A stretch of DNA of 64,000 bases from Tolypocladium sp. Sup5 PDA-1 (Eukaryota; Ascomycota; Sordariomycetes; Hypocreales; Ophiocordycipitaceae): positions 1,520,713 to 1,584,712 of the forward strand of contig JPHH03000001.1 in the NCBI GenBank assembly GCA_000750105.3, read 5' to 3'. This document shows, piece by piece, positions 22,211 through 33,969 of the stretch. The position numbers were made by a program, and so were the translations under genes. The stretch's first letter is position 1. Each line of letters opens with the position of its first letter. The notes under the pieces were generated by a model. That model did no database searches. It worked only from the letters and a program-made list of their open reading frames with translations, and was not told where the DNA came from.

Positions 22211-23741
22211 ATGTCTGCGAAGAACACCTCGACAGACCCGCCCGTGCTGGACAACCCGCGCGGGCGAAACCTCAATGCAGCCATCTCTGCCGTCATGGCG
22301 GTTATGACCATCGTGGTTGCCATGCGGCTATGGGGTCGATACCGGTATAGGACGCCCACCCGCTCGAAGAGCCCTCAGCATGGCGAGTCCATGTTCTGGA
22401 TCATGCTGTCGGATATCACCGTCGTTGTCTCCTACGGACGTTTACCACTCGCGAGGATTCTGAGAAATGACAACTAATTTTGCCTCTCAGATCTTAGCTG
22501 TGGCATTAACCGCTATCTGCTACGTCTCCGTGCGCTGGGGCGAAGGCATACACGCCGCGGTCTTGAGTGAGACGCAGGTGCAAGTCGTTCTCGAGATGTT
22601 TTACGTCTACCAAGTGCTATACAAGTTTCTGTCTGGCATAGCCAAGATCGCAACACTGTTCCTGCTCCTTGCCATCTCGATGCCCCAGATGCGCACCTTC
22701 AACCTCTTCTGCAAGGTCTTTGCCGTCTACATCGCGATGTACTGCCTTGCCACCTCTCTAGCTACCGTCTTCCAATGCGGCACGGCCATTAGCAGCAACT
22801 GGACCCATGCCCACGACCGAAGCCAGTGCTTCGAGCTTCCGCCATTCTGGTTTACCCATGCGGCGATCAACGTCTCTGCAACTGCGGTCATGGCCATCTT
22901 GCCCTGGTGGTTGTTTTCTTAGTGAGTCCTGCGCAGGGCAGTTCCCTAGCGATATTCAGAGACTTATCAGAATTCAGCATCACATACAAGCGTAAGCATG
23001 CCATTGCCGCCATCATGAGCACTTTAGCCATTGCGTAAGTGCCGGCTCCTTCTCACCGAAAGGCTACCTTCATGGTCAAGTGCTAATCACCATGCAGAGA
23101 GACCGTCCTCGGCGCCGTGCGTCTTTACGGCCTCTATACCTCGGCCCACTCCAAGGGCGATCTGCCGTGTAAGCACACCTCTCTATCACAAAAGCCCGCC
23201 AAACATGGTCTCCCCGCATCGGCCAGTCCCGCTCGCGGCTAACTTACGGCACCTTAATCTAGACGGCACCCTGACCGGGCTCCTCGTATCCCAGCTCGAG
23301 GTCGACTTCGCCTGCATCGCGGCGTGCGTGCCGACTGTGCTAAAGATGATGGAAGAGTTCTGGGTCCTTTTCTGCGTGCGCGTGCTAGGCTGCTCGTCGA
23401 TGGCTTCGAGCGATGGTTCGTCACACGGGCAGACTACGGTCGGCCGTAGCCGTGGCGGCGACACCATCAATAGCGGGCGCATCCCTCTGTCGGACCTGCG
23501 CAGCGTCGACCGCGACCCGCGCCCGACGGGGCCATACGCTAGCTTTGACAAGGACGACGAGGGTGGCAGCATGGACTCGCAGGAGCATATCGTCAAAAAG
23601 GGCTCTGGCGCCCCCACCGGTGGTATCCAGGTTCAGACTGACTACTCGGTTAGTGTGGAGGAGAGACAAGCGCGAAACTTCTGTGACGACGGCCGGGACA
23701 AATCCGGCAAGGGAACATGGGAAACTGTTATTGCCAAGTAA
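22211..23741 (+). CDS. Rhodopsin-domain integral membrane protein (PTH11/SAT4-like receptor family)
   Basis: Five exons can be joined (22211-22439, 22498-22921, 22978-23034, 23098-23168, 23263-23741), giving about 419 residues. The first junction is the least certain, because other acceptors exist near 22490. The product has about seven hydrophobic segments. Family landmarks are WGEGIHAAVLSETQVQVVLEM (the loop after helix 2), YKFLSGIAKIATLFLLL, FQCGTAISSNW, CFELPPFWFTHAAINVSAT and QLEVDFACIAACVPTV (helix 7). The C-terminus is a long, charged, Ser/Gly-rich cytoplasmic tail. This fungal-specific family includes the surface-sensing receptor Pth11, but most members have no known ligand. It lacks a visible N-terminal CFEM domain, so it is a plain rhodopsin-domain member. 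Confidence 0.8.
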
Positions 23742-26571
23742 ATCGTCAAGGGCATAAGTGGTGTTGGCCCATGATTAGCGAGGCAAGCATATTCTTCGAT
23801 ACGCATGCATAGCTTCAATATTTTCATGGCTTGTAAAAATGGTGGTGGGTATAATCTTGACCAAAGAGTTCCGTTCGACTCGGCTGGGGAGTCCTTCTGC
23901 ACCACTCTGTATAAGATGGGTTTTCGAGTGCCTGTGCGGATGTGACTGAACTCCTCAGTCTTCGGAACTTGTGTGAGCTTCTTGCGTAAAGTACACAATC
24001 ACATTGTATCACAAAACAAGAGACGCGGCACAGAGCCACAATGCCTCTGCAATGAGATGGGGGAAATCAAAGAAGTCAATTGCTTGACAATGATTTCGAG
24101 TTGCCGAACCATTCAATCAGTGAGAAGACAACGGCTTTATGCTGTATCTATGTATAAACAATGCTCTTATAATGTCCCCGTTTTTACTTTTTCCTCCTTG
24201 GGCTGGGGTCTGTGTCTTTGCGCTGACTCGGCGGGCTTTGGCCCTCCGACGATGGAGCCGGTCGAGTTTCCGAGCACAAGTTTGGATGTCCCAGCCAAAC
24301 TCGTTTAACACGTATTGCCACTGGACGCGTCTGCGACGCGCGACTGTGGTGACGGGTCGAATGAGGAGTTGGCGTTTCCATCTCAACACCATACAGATCC
24401 CCTTGAAGAGTTACACCAGCAGAGACTTCGTTCTCCGCCAGCTTTCTGAACAATATCTTTCATCACCTGCCATTGCGCCGAATGTGGTGTCGAACTAGGA
24501 AGTCTTTCAACCTATGGATACAGACTGGCCAGAACTATCTCACGCCCGGAATACACCCTCGAAGCTATGAACCTTTCCGGATACAAGATCTGGCACTGTT
24601 CGACAGGGCGACCCGGACACAATGGCCGATGGATGGTAAGCTCTCGCCTCAGGATACCCACATCTGAAATGCCAACTAATACATCTCTTCGTGTTAGCAA
24701 ACTCCAGTCTGCTGATTATGCGGAATGTCTCGCCTGGCTAGGAACCTACTGCTTGAAGAGTAACCCCTTAAACGATACAATATACGAGTGAGAAACTTTG
24801 TCATATTAACAACGCTCCCCGACCTGACATCCATAGTAGCCAAAAGATCTTTCGCGCCGATTCAATAACTCTACGGTCAGCCTCGGACGAAGTGGATCCT
24901 ATGTTCAGCAGTCTTTCAACTAAAGACTACCTACCCCCCTTCATCTCAGCATCATGCGGTCGTGAGGCAAGCTTGATGCCCCGTGTCACCCATCCATGTT
25001 CGGATACTGAATAAAGCCGAGCCGGGGGTGTGGTATATATTTTCTGCGTGGCGAATTAGAACACGCCAGGAGAAACCTGCTTCGTGATTGCCGGAAAGCC
25101 AGGAGACGATGTTTCAGCTGTTGCAATTAACATTGCAGTCATATTAGAGGAATCAAATATAAAAATGTTACAGTTCTCTATTTGTATGTCCCAGACGCGG
25201 TTGAGTTCAAGCTCCCTAGATTCGCAAAGTTATTCCACCACCTGCGCATTCATCGCGGTTGGCGATTCAGCTATTCTTCAGGGATGCGAGCGGGTACTAA
25301 CACGTCGTATAAAGGGAAAACATAGTAGCGATCGTCGTCTACCTCCGGTATCGTCAAGGCGACATTTATCTCGGACAGATGTACAGCGACCTTCGAGTAG
25401 ACCGTATCCACGTTGGGTCGTACGAAGTTGCAATAGTTGCGTTACCCGCTGTCGCGGTGTCCACCTCATTAAATATCGCATTGGTGCCCCGGGAAGGTAT
25501 GGCTGAATCTAGACTTGAAGCGTATTGGGCTAAGGGATAACCATACTGGATTCCACGTTAGCCATGCTGTGTTGCGCCTAGAATGAACTGTTCTACTCAC
25601 AGCGAATGCAAAGGCGGTTGCGTCGTTTGAATGCGTCGTGCTCCGTTGGCCATGAGGACGAGGAGAGAGGGATTTGAGAGGCCCTGGCGCAACCCAAGAT
25701 AGCGCCGCCAAGAGCAAGCACAGCAATCGAAAAGTCGGCCAGCATGATGCGAAGCTCTGGGCTGTGAAAACAGGCCCGGCTTCTTGACTAGGATTGGATA
25801 CGTGCTCTTTACGCTCAGCCAGAAGCAGCGCATCGCCGTACAAAACAAAGCAGTCGCTTGAAATATTGCTGACTTAAGACCGAGTCGCCAAGAAGTCACT
25901 GTATCGAACACACGGCTAGGATAGCATCCGGATGACCAAGACGCCACTATAGTACATGTATTGCTTTGTATCCGCATTATTAGAGATCGCGAGTTCTAAG
26001 TATACGCCTAATTAACTTCAAGGTATTAAAACGTCTCCTACCATATTTTATCTATGCTAACACCAGAACAAATATAACAGCTAAAGCTGTTATATATTAT
26101 TAAACATACTCTAAAGGGCTAGACGGCAGAAGCCTCTTGCTAGCAGTGCTATTTGCTATATTAAGTAAATGACAAATTCTCAGAGCTTACAGCGGAGTAG
26201 TTAACATCATTCACCTCTGAATGTACCTAGTTCCCACGGACTCCACTAGATCGTCTCATAGCGCATACTAGCGATCAATGATCCTTTGACTACGCCGCTC
26301 ACTTGGCCTCGTTCAATCGTTGTTGGTTTTGCCATAGCACCCGGCTCCTCCGTTAAACCCGGTTCTCCCGCTAAGCCCGTGTCTGCCTTTGGATATTGAT
26401 GCCTGGTTCCGTCCTTTTTAATTGACGTCTTACACCGCTCCGCCTGTTCCCTCCTCTTCTCTTCCCTCTTCAACTCTCTCCACCTTCAATCATTCAACTT
26501 GACCTCCCTAACAACCATCATCGCGCACATTAACAAACCAAGCTTTCCCTCCAACCTCGCACCAACAAGCC
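23742..26571. other. Gene-poor region of 2.8 kb
   Basis: I find no supportable gene. Short frames at 24.1-24.8 kb have protein-like patches but no continuity. From about 25980 to 26200 the base composition falls to AT-rich, with TA-rich words suggestive of an old mutated repeat. The last 150 bases before 26572 are C/T-rich, as is typical of a fungal promoter and 5' UTR. Confidence 0.4.
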
Positions 26572-27234
26572 ATGACCCTCACCATCCACCACCTCCAAGT
26601 CTCCCAGTCGGAGCGCATCCCCTGGCTGTGCGAAGAGCTGGGTGTCGGCTACCAGCTCAAGCTTTACAAGCGCGCGCCGCTCCTGGCGCCCCCCGAGTAC
26701 AAGGCCCTCCATCACGCCGGCGCCGCGCCCGTCATCCAGGACGGCGACCTGACGCTGGCGGAGAGCGGCGCCTGCGTCGAGTACATCTCGCATAAGCACG
26801 CCGGCGGCAGGCTCTTCCTGAAGCCGACGGATCCGGCCTACGCCGACTTCCTGTACTGGTGGCACTGGACCAGCGGCACCTTTCAGCCCGCCCTGAGCCG
26901 CAACATTACGGTGCGCTCGGCCAAGCTGAATGACGACAACCCGATGGTGGCGATGGCCAAGGACCGTTTCAAGAGGGCACTAGGGGCGCTGGATGAGAGG
27001 CTGCGCGACAACGAGTGGCTCGCTGGCAGCGAGTTTACGGCGGCGGATGTGATGCATGTGTTTTCGCTCACGACGATGCGGTACTTTTCGCCGTACAGTT
27101 TGGCCGAGTATGGAAATGTGCTCAAGTATCTCACGCGCATCAGTCAGAGGGAGGCATATCAGAGGGCGATGAAGAAGAGCGATCCTGACATGGAACTGGT
27201 GTTGGGGCCTGAACCGCCGAAACCTCTAATGTGA
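26572..27234 (+). CDS. Glutathione S-transferase
   Basis: Intronless frame of 220 residues, normal for the family. The thioredoxin-like N-domain reads HHLQVSQSERIPWLCEELGV, with Ser near residue 13 as the candidate activating residue. It continues to GAAPVIQDGDLTLAESGACVEYI, which contains the cis-Pro (APV) and the glutathione gamma-glutamyl-binding Glu-Ser pair. The all-helical C-domain has LAGSEFTAADVMHVFSL, the N-capping box conserved in GSTs. It should conjugate glutathione to electrophiles in the cytosol. The loop KRAPLLAPPEYKALHHAG is typical of the fungal Gtt1-like subgroup. The start is the first ATG and leaves no room for a targeting peptide. Confidence 0.9.
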   Translation: MTLTIHHLQVSQSERIPWLCEELGVGYQLKLYKRAPLLAPPEYKALHHAGAAPVIQDGDLTLAESGACVEYISHKHAGGRLFLKPTDPAYADFLYWWHWTSGTFQPALSRNITVRSAKLNDDNPMVAMAKDRFKRALGALDERLRDNEWLAGSEFTAADVMHVFSLTTMRYFSPYSLAEYGNVLKYLTRISQREAYQRAMKKSDPDMELVLGPEPPKPLM

Positions 27235-27494
27235 GGTGGGTGGGAGCTCTTTGCACATCGAGGCCTGAAGATGAGATGGTTTAAAAGGACAAGGCGAACA
27301 GAGTACATAAAACTCTCAGCTTAATTTTAGGACATAGACCTCGACTTACTTTAAAAAGAGAGATTAAGTAAGAAGAGGAAGATGGCTTCACAGTGCAGTA
27401 TTTAACTCTCTTCCTTCACTCAACCGTATGCCTGAAGACCGTCCGACCACGGCAGTGGCGAGCATGATCTCACTTTACAGCTGGATTAGTCTGG

Positions 27495-29526
27495 CTATGT
27501 TCTCAGGCACAGGTCGACCATCCTGGCAATCTCCAGACACTCCTCGTCTCGCATCCTTGTGGTGAAGACTTGGACGGAGCACGGCGCACCCTCTAGGTTC
27601 TCGGGGTCGTCTGTACAGCAGGCAAGTAATTAGCAATAGATCCTTGAGATTTCGTACCACGGATCTGACTTACACTGAGGCGCGCTCTGGCCTGGCTGTA
27701 TTTTGAAAGCTTCCGGGGGATTTGAGCTGGTTGCTCTTCCGAATGGAATGGTGCACGCCGGATACTGTACACATGAGTGTTAATCCTGTAGTGATCTTGA
27801 TTCTCTTTTGAACTGTTGGTCCAACACTCACATCAAGCACGTTGAGGAGCATCGTGTACGCGGGTATCCCAAACTTGTCGTGCCCAATAGCCGTATGCTG
27901 CGCCGCCGGTCCAATGACAGCATCCAACCGATGATGTGTCCACAGCTTGCGCCAGGAATCCATAATCTCAAACCTCTTGAGGGTCAGCCCCGAGAGCTTC
28001 TCAAGCCCCTGTTTGCCTTCCAGGTCCGCGACAAAGTCCCACGCCACCTTGGCGCCCTCCTCGCCCATATGCACGACAGCCGGGGTGGGTTTCTCGCCGC
28101 CGTCCGCGAGGATGCCGGCCGTGGTTTTATCGAGGCCAAATAGCCCCCCACCGACCTGAGCGGCATGAGAAATCCGGCACTCCTCAGCTTGCAGTTGCAC
28201 AATCTCGTGTCCGCTGGCCTTGAGGCGCTCAACGGCATCTGCAACTGCCTTCCTAATCGGCGGGTGCAACGGGAACACGGGATCTACAGCGAGGACGCCG
28301 AATCGCAACTTTTGCTCGACGGTGCCTCGCACGTCCCTCCAGGGAATGTCCAATGCCGTGTAGTCATGGAGAGCAGGTTGAGCATCGAGGACGGCCTTTG
28401 TCAATATTCCCAGCGCTTCCATGTCGTTGGCCAGTGGGTCAACGGAAGGAAGAATCGTAATCAAGCCCTCGTCGTAGCAGGCTTGCTGTCCACCGAAGGG
28501 AATGCGGTCGGCGGTCGGCTTGAACCCGTACGTTCCGCAGCATAGAGCTGGAATTCGAACGGAGCCTGGTTTCTTTTAGCTCTGTGACCATGATATAGGG
28601 AGTTGGCCAACAATAAGCAACTGTTGTGACGAGGCAATGTAAACATACCTCCAATGTCCGTTCCAATGCCGAGGGGCGCACCACGGAACGCAACCAGAGC
28701 TCCCTCGCCGCCACTCGAACCGCCCGGTGTAAGACTTGTGTTCCACGGATTCAGGGTACGACCGAAGATGTTGTTGTGCGAGTCCGCGCTCTGTTCACTG
28801 TGAGTTGTCCAGCATCATAGAGGGCCAGGACTGCTTTTTCCTCACCATCAAAGTCTGCGGAACATTGGTCTTGCAGTAAAGCACGGCGCCGAGATCGAGA
28901 AGAACGTCCACCAGAGCCGAGTTGACTTTGGCCTTGTGATCCGAGTATGCTATAAGCCCGAGAGTGGACGGGACGCCGACGAGATTGAAGGTGTCCTTGA
29001 GGCTGATGGGTAGGCCATGGAGAGGGCCGAGACGCTGGCCTTTTTCACGCAAAGAATCCAGGTTGCGTGCCCTCTCTTGAGCCTTTTCGAAGAATGTCTC
29101 GGTGAGGCAATTGGTCTATGCAGTCTTAGCAGTGGTCCACAGCCGACATCCAAAAGACATATGATGTAGGTGATGGATGGCGATTAAGCGTTGTTGACTC
29201 ACAACTTGATGAGCGATGGCGGCCCTCTTCGAGAACGCAACCGTCACATCAACGGCAGTGATCTCTCCCGCCGTAAGCGCCTCGAGAAGGCTTCCGACAC
29301 TATAAGATTCCGTGATTTCGAGCTCTCTGTCGGTCAGAATGCCAGACCGACGGGAAAGGTCAAGCTCCATGACATTATTCTTTGACGCTTCCCAGGGGGT
29401 CTTCAAGCTTTCGAGGAGAGCCGGGTTTAGCCTCCATGCCTTCGGGATAGCTTGCGAGATCTCCTTGCGCTTGTCGATGACACTTTGCGCCCATTTGGGG
29501 TTAGTTGTCGGGGTCACGCAATTCAT
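27495..29526 (-). CDS. Amidase (amidase-signature family, acetamidase/GatA-like)
   Basis: Six exons on the minus strand (29526-29203, 29115-28846, 28790-28649, 28565-27832, 27764-27674, 27610-27495) join in phase, giving about 558 residues. The amidase-signature catalytic triad is visible: Lys in LHGLPISLKDTFN, cis-Ser in TPGGSSGGEGALVA and the Ser nucleophile in GIGTDIGGSVRIPA, which is formed across an exon junction. The N-terminal helix ELEITESYSVGSLLEALTAGEITAVDV is also typical. The enzyme hydrolyses a C-N amide bond; the precise substrate is unknown. The terminator is TAG (27495-27497), which shows that TAG is used as a normal stop in this genome region. The coding frame shows no damage. 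Confidence 0.9.
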
Positions 29527-30247
29527 CGTGATACTGGCACGTTGTAGTAACTATGAGAAAAAGGTAGATTCTGTAGCTTGTTTGCTTCAAGTTGATAATG
29601 AGACTGCTGAGGCCAGTTCAGACTTGGGTTTCAGACTACTCTTATATATGTTCTTCCACGCCCGACACCCGAAGCCGGAGGCCTGGTCCAGTTCTCTCGT
29701 AGTGAAGCCCCGCCCGTTCCGTGCCAGTACTACAGTAGCCAAATCGCCGACCGGCCGCGGGCCGCGAGCAACGGCTCAAAGTCGACTGCGGAGCAATAGT
29801 GGCTGAGTCGCTCACCGCAAGAATGATGTGGTTACATTAATACGGCTTGTCTCTGTGCTTGTTACGGCATGCGAAGTTGACGACCGGGAAGTTTCCGGTG
29901 CTGATGGCTTGGCAGATTTCGCACCTGGAGCCGGGCAAGCCGGGGTGCCTTGTCAGTTGTCACAACATCTGGGGGTTTTCCGTGCGGGGAACCCGCCGGT
30001 CGGACCGGGACTTGAGACTTGAGGAGCACACACTAACAAAAAGCATTTCAGGCTTCGAGCATGTCTCACGTATTAGTAAGAGGCTACGACCCAAAGTCCT
30101 CAATCAGCAGGCAAAGTAATTGAAAGGAAAGAGAGGTCCCCATGAGCAGCGGCGCCGACTGTCTTGGCGAGCCCATAACCATGCTCAAAGCCTTAAGCTC
30201 CTTGGAATATGAGCTTGAGTCATAATATCTAACAAAACATAAAAAAC
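29527..30247. other. Intergenic region between the amidase and the ankyrin wreck
   Basis: No gene is seen. A TATA-like tcttatatatg lies near 29639-29649 on the plus strand. On the minus strand it reads as a TATA box about 115 bases upstream of the amidase ATG. Confidence 0.4.
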
Positions 30248-31291
30248 ATGAATCCACCAACAATGACGAGCTCGGCGTATCCTTCAGCTCCTCTGCCAGA
30301 GCTTAAGAAACTTGCCGCCGAACGCGGCATCCTGGAATACGGCGACGAGGAAAAAGCTCCTGAGGCCGTGTTCGCCGCAATGAAAGCTTGCGGCTCAGAC
30401 CTAACGACCTTTGTGGAAACTCGATTGTTCATATCGCAGGGGCCGTTCCTGGTTTCATGAGGTTAAGGATGTCTTTGTCGAGTCTATTGACAAGAACTAC
30501 GAGGACATCGTCCGCTATATGCTTCAAGGAGGGTTCGACATTAATGCAGACGAAGTTGTGCGTGCAGCCGGTTTGCACTGGTTTGATTTACCCGAGCTCA
30601 TCTTCTACGGCGGACATGGATACTGGGGCATCAATTCGATAGAATCCAAGCAGTGGCCGGCGGTTCTTTGGTATACCACCTATAACGTACTGCGGATATG
30701 GGGAATGATAACTTCGCTAGCCGGCTTGTGAAAGACGAGGTTTGCGTCCGCTGGCTACTTAATCATGGAGCAGATCCTAATGCCCGCCATGCCATCGACC
30801 TAACGCCTCTATCCGACGCCGTCCGACTTGCCCCCATCTCGACCATTAACCTCCTATTCGATCACGGAGGCGATGCCACGAAAGGCGAACTCCTCCACCA
30901 TGCTATGCAAAGAGAGGATAGCAAGGCGGTCATGCTCTAAGTTATAAGGCTGCTGCTCGATAAAGGGGCCCCTATTAACCGCAATATATACAAGGACGAT
31001 GAGCTAGGAATGAAGATATATACTATGATGTCCATGACACCGCTGCATAACGCGGCGATCAAGAACATGGTGGATGCGGTAAGCCTATTGCTCCAACGGG
31101 GCGCAGATGTGCACAAGCTCGACAATGTGGGGGCGACGAAACGAGACCGCAAGCTCTTTATACCGCTGGAGTATGTGGCACGGTGGTCAAGATGGGATGG
31201 GTACGAGTATCTTTGCAGTTTGAGCCAAAAATGGAGGTCTATATCACCATGTAGTAGTGATGGTTGGCCAGGCTGTAAGAAGCTTGGCTGA
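30248..31291 (+). pseudogene. Ankyrin repeat gene broken by frameshifts and a stop
   Basis: Homology to an ankyrin protein moves between all three frames. The first frame reads LPELKKLAAERGILEYG from 30248. The next has NDLCGNSIVHIAG near 30400. The third reads VESIDKNYEDIVRYMLQGGFDINADE to about 30690. The first frame then returns with VRWLLNHGADPNARHAIDLTPLSDAV. It meets a TAA at 30938-30940 and continues with IRLLLDKGAPINRN and TPLHNAAIKNMVDAVSLLLQRGADVHK. Short introns with usable GT-AG sites do not reconcile the shifts, so I regard it as a pseudogene. The mix of indels and a TAA stop differs from the TAG-only lesions elsewhere, which suggests ordinary decay. Confidence 0.7.
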
Positions 31292-31988
31292 GTCTGGTCA
31301 CGTCAAATATATCTGCAGTCAACGATGGCTTGGAGATGGGCTGAACTGGTCAGACGATGTAAATTAACCAAGGCTATATATTAAGGCTCGAAGTACGGAC
31401 TACCCAAACATAAGGCGAAGACCAAGTCTCTCGCAGCGATTGAACTTGTCTCTCCCAGTGACCTCAAGTTTCCCTGAAATCCGAAATAGTCTTCGATTTC
31501 CATGGCCCAAGTCAAAAGCTAACGGCTTAACCCAGCCGAATTCACATCTTCCGTAACGTTTAAATGCTGCTCCGTTTGTACACTGAGTGGCGCTAGACTG
31601 TCAGCGCCTAGGTGGCGGGCATCCCAAACACCACCTCTCAGCGTGCCGACGATCTCCAAAATGCGACTTCGGCATAGCGTATCAATAGTGACTCATCTGC
31701 TCGTGTTTCGCATCGCCGCCTTGCAAATACTATTTATACATCAACCCGCCCCGGAATGTATTGCCCTCGCTCAATCATCCATTGAAAGGCATCGGGCGTG
31801 GCATTCAATGGGGATGCTGCTACAGCACGTCAACATGGCCGGCCAGAGTGAAGGGCCGAGCGCCTTGGACACTGTATGAGTTCAAATGTTGCCGCTTGCC
31901 GCTCTGGTTGCAGTCGCGTGCTTACTGGCAGTATCAGGTCTTACCCCAACTTCATCGCACGGAACAAGATCCGCGTCCGGTTGTAGTA
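31292..31988. other. Intergenic region
   Basis: Nothing convincing is seen. The first exon of the downstream P-loop gene could begin a little before 31989, because the frame there (RTEQDPRPVVV) is coding-like but lacks another ATG. Confidence 0.4.
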
Positions 31989-32569
31989 ATGACGTGCGGC
32001 ATCTCAGGTGAGCGCAAGGGATCATGACAGGCGGCGCAAGAGTCCAGCGCTCAATCACACTAACACGACGTCTCAAACCAGGAGCCGGCAAGTCAACGCT
32101 CTCCAAGGGCATAATCAGCCGCCTACCCAGCTTCACACGCCTCTCCGTCGACGCCCTAATCTACAAAAAGCACGGCCTCTACGCCATCGACTACCCAGCA
32201 GACAAGTACGCCGAGTACCAAGACGAAGCAAAGGTGCGGCTCAACGCGGAGCTGCTTCGCCTGCTGCGCGAGAAGCAGAGAGACATCATCCTAGACCTGT
32301 CCTTCTAGAACAGGCCTTTTCGCGACGAGTTTAAGGGAACGGTGGAGCAGAACGGCGGGCGGTGGGTGCTCGTGTTCCTAGATGCGGGAAAGGATGTCTT
32401 GCGCCGGCGGATTGCGGAGCGGCGAGCGCGGCGGGATGCGCTTGATGAGAGGGACGAGGGCCGGGACGGGGACTCGGCGTTTGATGTTGACGAAGAGACG
32501 TTTGAGCGGTTCTGCGGAGGATTTGAGAAGCCTGTGGGAGAAGGAGAGATTTTGATCAAGGTCGTATGA
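31989..32569 (+). pseudogene. P-loop ATP-binding kinase-like protein with one internal TAG
   Basis: A short exon (31989-32007) and a second exon (32082-32569) join in phase across a GT-AG intron to create the Walker A motif GISGAGKST. The rest matches a small fungal P-loop kinase-like family (AAA_33/zeta-like fold): SVDALIYKKHGLYAIDYPA, DIILDLSF, GGRWVLVFLDAGKDVLRRRIAERRARRD. One in-frame TAG (32306-32308) stands directly after DILDLSF-type strand residues. At this position relatives, as far as I recall, carry an aromatic residue, probably Trp. The frame is otherwise intact on both sides, about 184 codons in all. Either it is a one-hit pseudogene, or the stop is recoded. Substrate unknown. 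Confidence 0.65.
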
Positions 32570-32787
32570 GCATCGAAGGCATGGGTGTATTGGCACTCAT
32601 ACGAAAGAAAGCACCTTGGACTAGTATGCGCAATGGTTGCACGAAAACCCTCTATTTCACAGCCTTTTCCACAAGCAATTGATGTCAAATTGATATCACG
32701 CGCCATCTTGTAAGCTACACGTAGAAACAGTTCCGTCGGTATCGATATCGCCAACTCTGGCCCCAGCAAAGCATTACACCAGCACAA

Positions 32788-33969
32788 CTACACCAGCACA
32801 TGCTCAATCCCACCACACCAGACCCGCTGGATCGAACGAGTCGCCCGAATGTCCTTGATCGGATCATCGCGAAGCAGCAGCAAGTCCGCCCTTTTTCCGG
32901 GCTCAATAACGCCACGATCGCTCAGTCCAAAGTGCTTCGCAGGCAGCGCCGTCGCCGCCCGCAGGACCTCCACCGTCGACAGCCCGGTCTCGACCAGGAG
33001 CTCCATCTCACGGTGCAGCGCCTCGCCGTGGCGCACCTGGAACGGTGAGTCTTCTTCTTCATTTGCATCCGTGCCGGCCAGGATGGGCACGCCGGCGCGG
33101 TGCAGGCGTATCACCGACTCTTTCGCGTTCTCGTACGACGGGGTCCCGGAGAACCTCCTGATGCCGCTGATGATGGTCAGCAGGAGCGAAGGCTGGAAGA
33201 GCAGTCGCAGGATGGTGCCCAGGCCGAGCGGCTTTGTCATGAGGCCCATCATGTGCATCGTCGGCACGGAGACGCGCTTTTCGGCCACCATCCGGGCCAC
33301 GGACGCTTCGTCGAGGACTTTATCCCGCGGCACATGGGTGATGACATCCACCTTGGCCTCCAGCGCCATGGTGAAGGGCGTGTACGTAGCGGCGTGGGCA
33401 ATGACGAGCTTCCCGTGCTCGTGGGCGGCGGAGACCAGGGCATCCAGCGTCGCCTGGTCTGGTCCCGGGACATCGGTGACCACCTTGATATAGTCCGCCC
33501 CCTCGGCGAGCCTGTTGGTGACGAAGCGCGTGGCGTCCCCTGCGCCGGCGACGAGGTCCTTTGCGGGGATCGGCAGCATCTTGCTGTGCATGCTCCCCGG
33601 CACCGTCGCCGGCACGCCGGGGCTTCGGATGTCGGTGAGTCCCTGGTTCTCGCACGCACGGAGCTCCTTGAGCGTCTCGGCCGACCACTCGCCCATGCCC
33701 AGCGCGGTGGTGACGCCCCAGTCGCGCATCTGTCGCAGCTGGCCTTCCTTGTCGAGGTGGACGTGGGCGTCAATCAGGCCGGGGAGAAGCACCCCGTTGG
33801 CGCCGTCGACCTCCTCTGCGCCGTCGGCGTTGGAGACGATGAGGCCGCCCTCGATGACGACCATCGTGGGCTCGCTGAGGCGCTCGCCGTCAAAGACTCG
33901 GACATTCGTGATGGCCACTTTCCGCGGCTTGGCTGCAGCGCCAGGCGCGGGATCCGTGGATGACGCCAT
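32788..33969 (-). CDS. Metal-dependent amidohydrolase
   Basis: A single intronless frame of 393 residues, starting at ATG 33969 (MASSTDPA). The composite fold of the amidohydrolase superfamily is clear: an N-terminal beta-strand domain (ITNVRVFDGERL), the first metal motif LPGLIDAHVHLD (HxH), then YIKVVTD at the position of the bridging Lys, HGKLVIAHAATYTP and DVITHVPRD with the next two His ligands, and ILAGTDANEEE with the metal-binding Asp. GVIEPGKRADLLLLRDDP closes the barrel. It resembles the imidazolonepropionase/Xaa-Pro dipeptidase-like branch that in fungi includes mycotoxin-lactone and amide hydrolases, but the substrate is not determinable. It ends with TAG, another genuine use of that stop. 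Confidence 0.9.
   Translation of the reverse strand: MASSTDPAPGAAAKPRKVAITNVRVFDGERLSEPTMVVIEGGLIVSNADGAEEVDGANGVLLPGLIDAHVHLDKEGQLRQMRDWGVTTALGMGEWSAETLKELRACENQGLTDIRSPGVPATVPGSMHSKMLPIPAKDLVAGAGDATRFVTNRLAEGADYIKVVTDVPGPDQATLDALVSAAHEHGKLVIAHAATYTPFTMALEAKVDVITHVPRDKVLDEASVARMVAEKRVSVPTMHMMGLMTKPLGLGTILRLLFQPSLLLTIISGIRRFSGTPSYENAKESVIRLHRAGVPILAGTDANEEEDSPFQVRHGEALHREMELLVETGLSTVEVLRAATALPAKHFGLSDRGVIEPGKRADLLLLRDDPIKDIRATRSIQRVWCGGIEHVLV

Noticed and set aside
30248..31291. Reading the ankyrin wreck as a spliced gene
   Set aside because: Suitable GT-AG introns of normal length do not bridge the three frame changes, and a TAA remains in the last segment.
27495..33969. Reassignment of TAG as a sense codon
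   Set aside because: The intact amidase and amidohydrolase end with TAG at the expected family length, and healthy housekeeping genes read normally, so TAG is still a terminator here. Local recoding is not excluded.
7865..33969. A secondary-metabolite gene cluster
   Set aside because: A Zn2Cys6 regulator, MFS transporters, a monooxygenase, an amidase and a GST are present, but no polyketide synthase, NRPS, terpene cyclase or other backbone enzyme was found, and genes are widely spaced.
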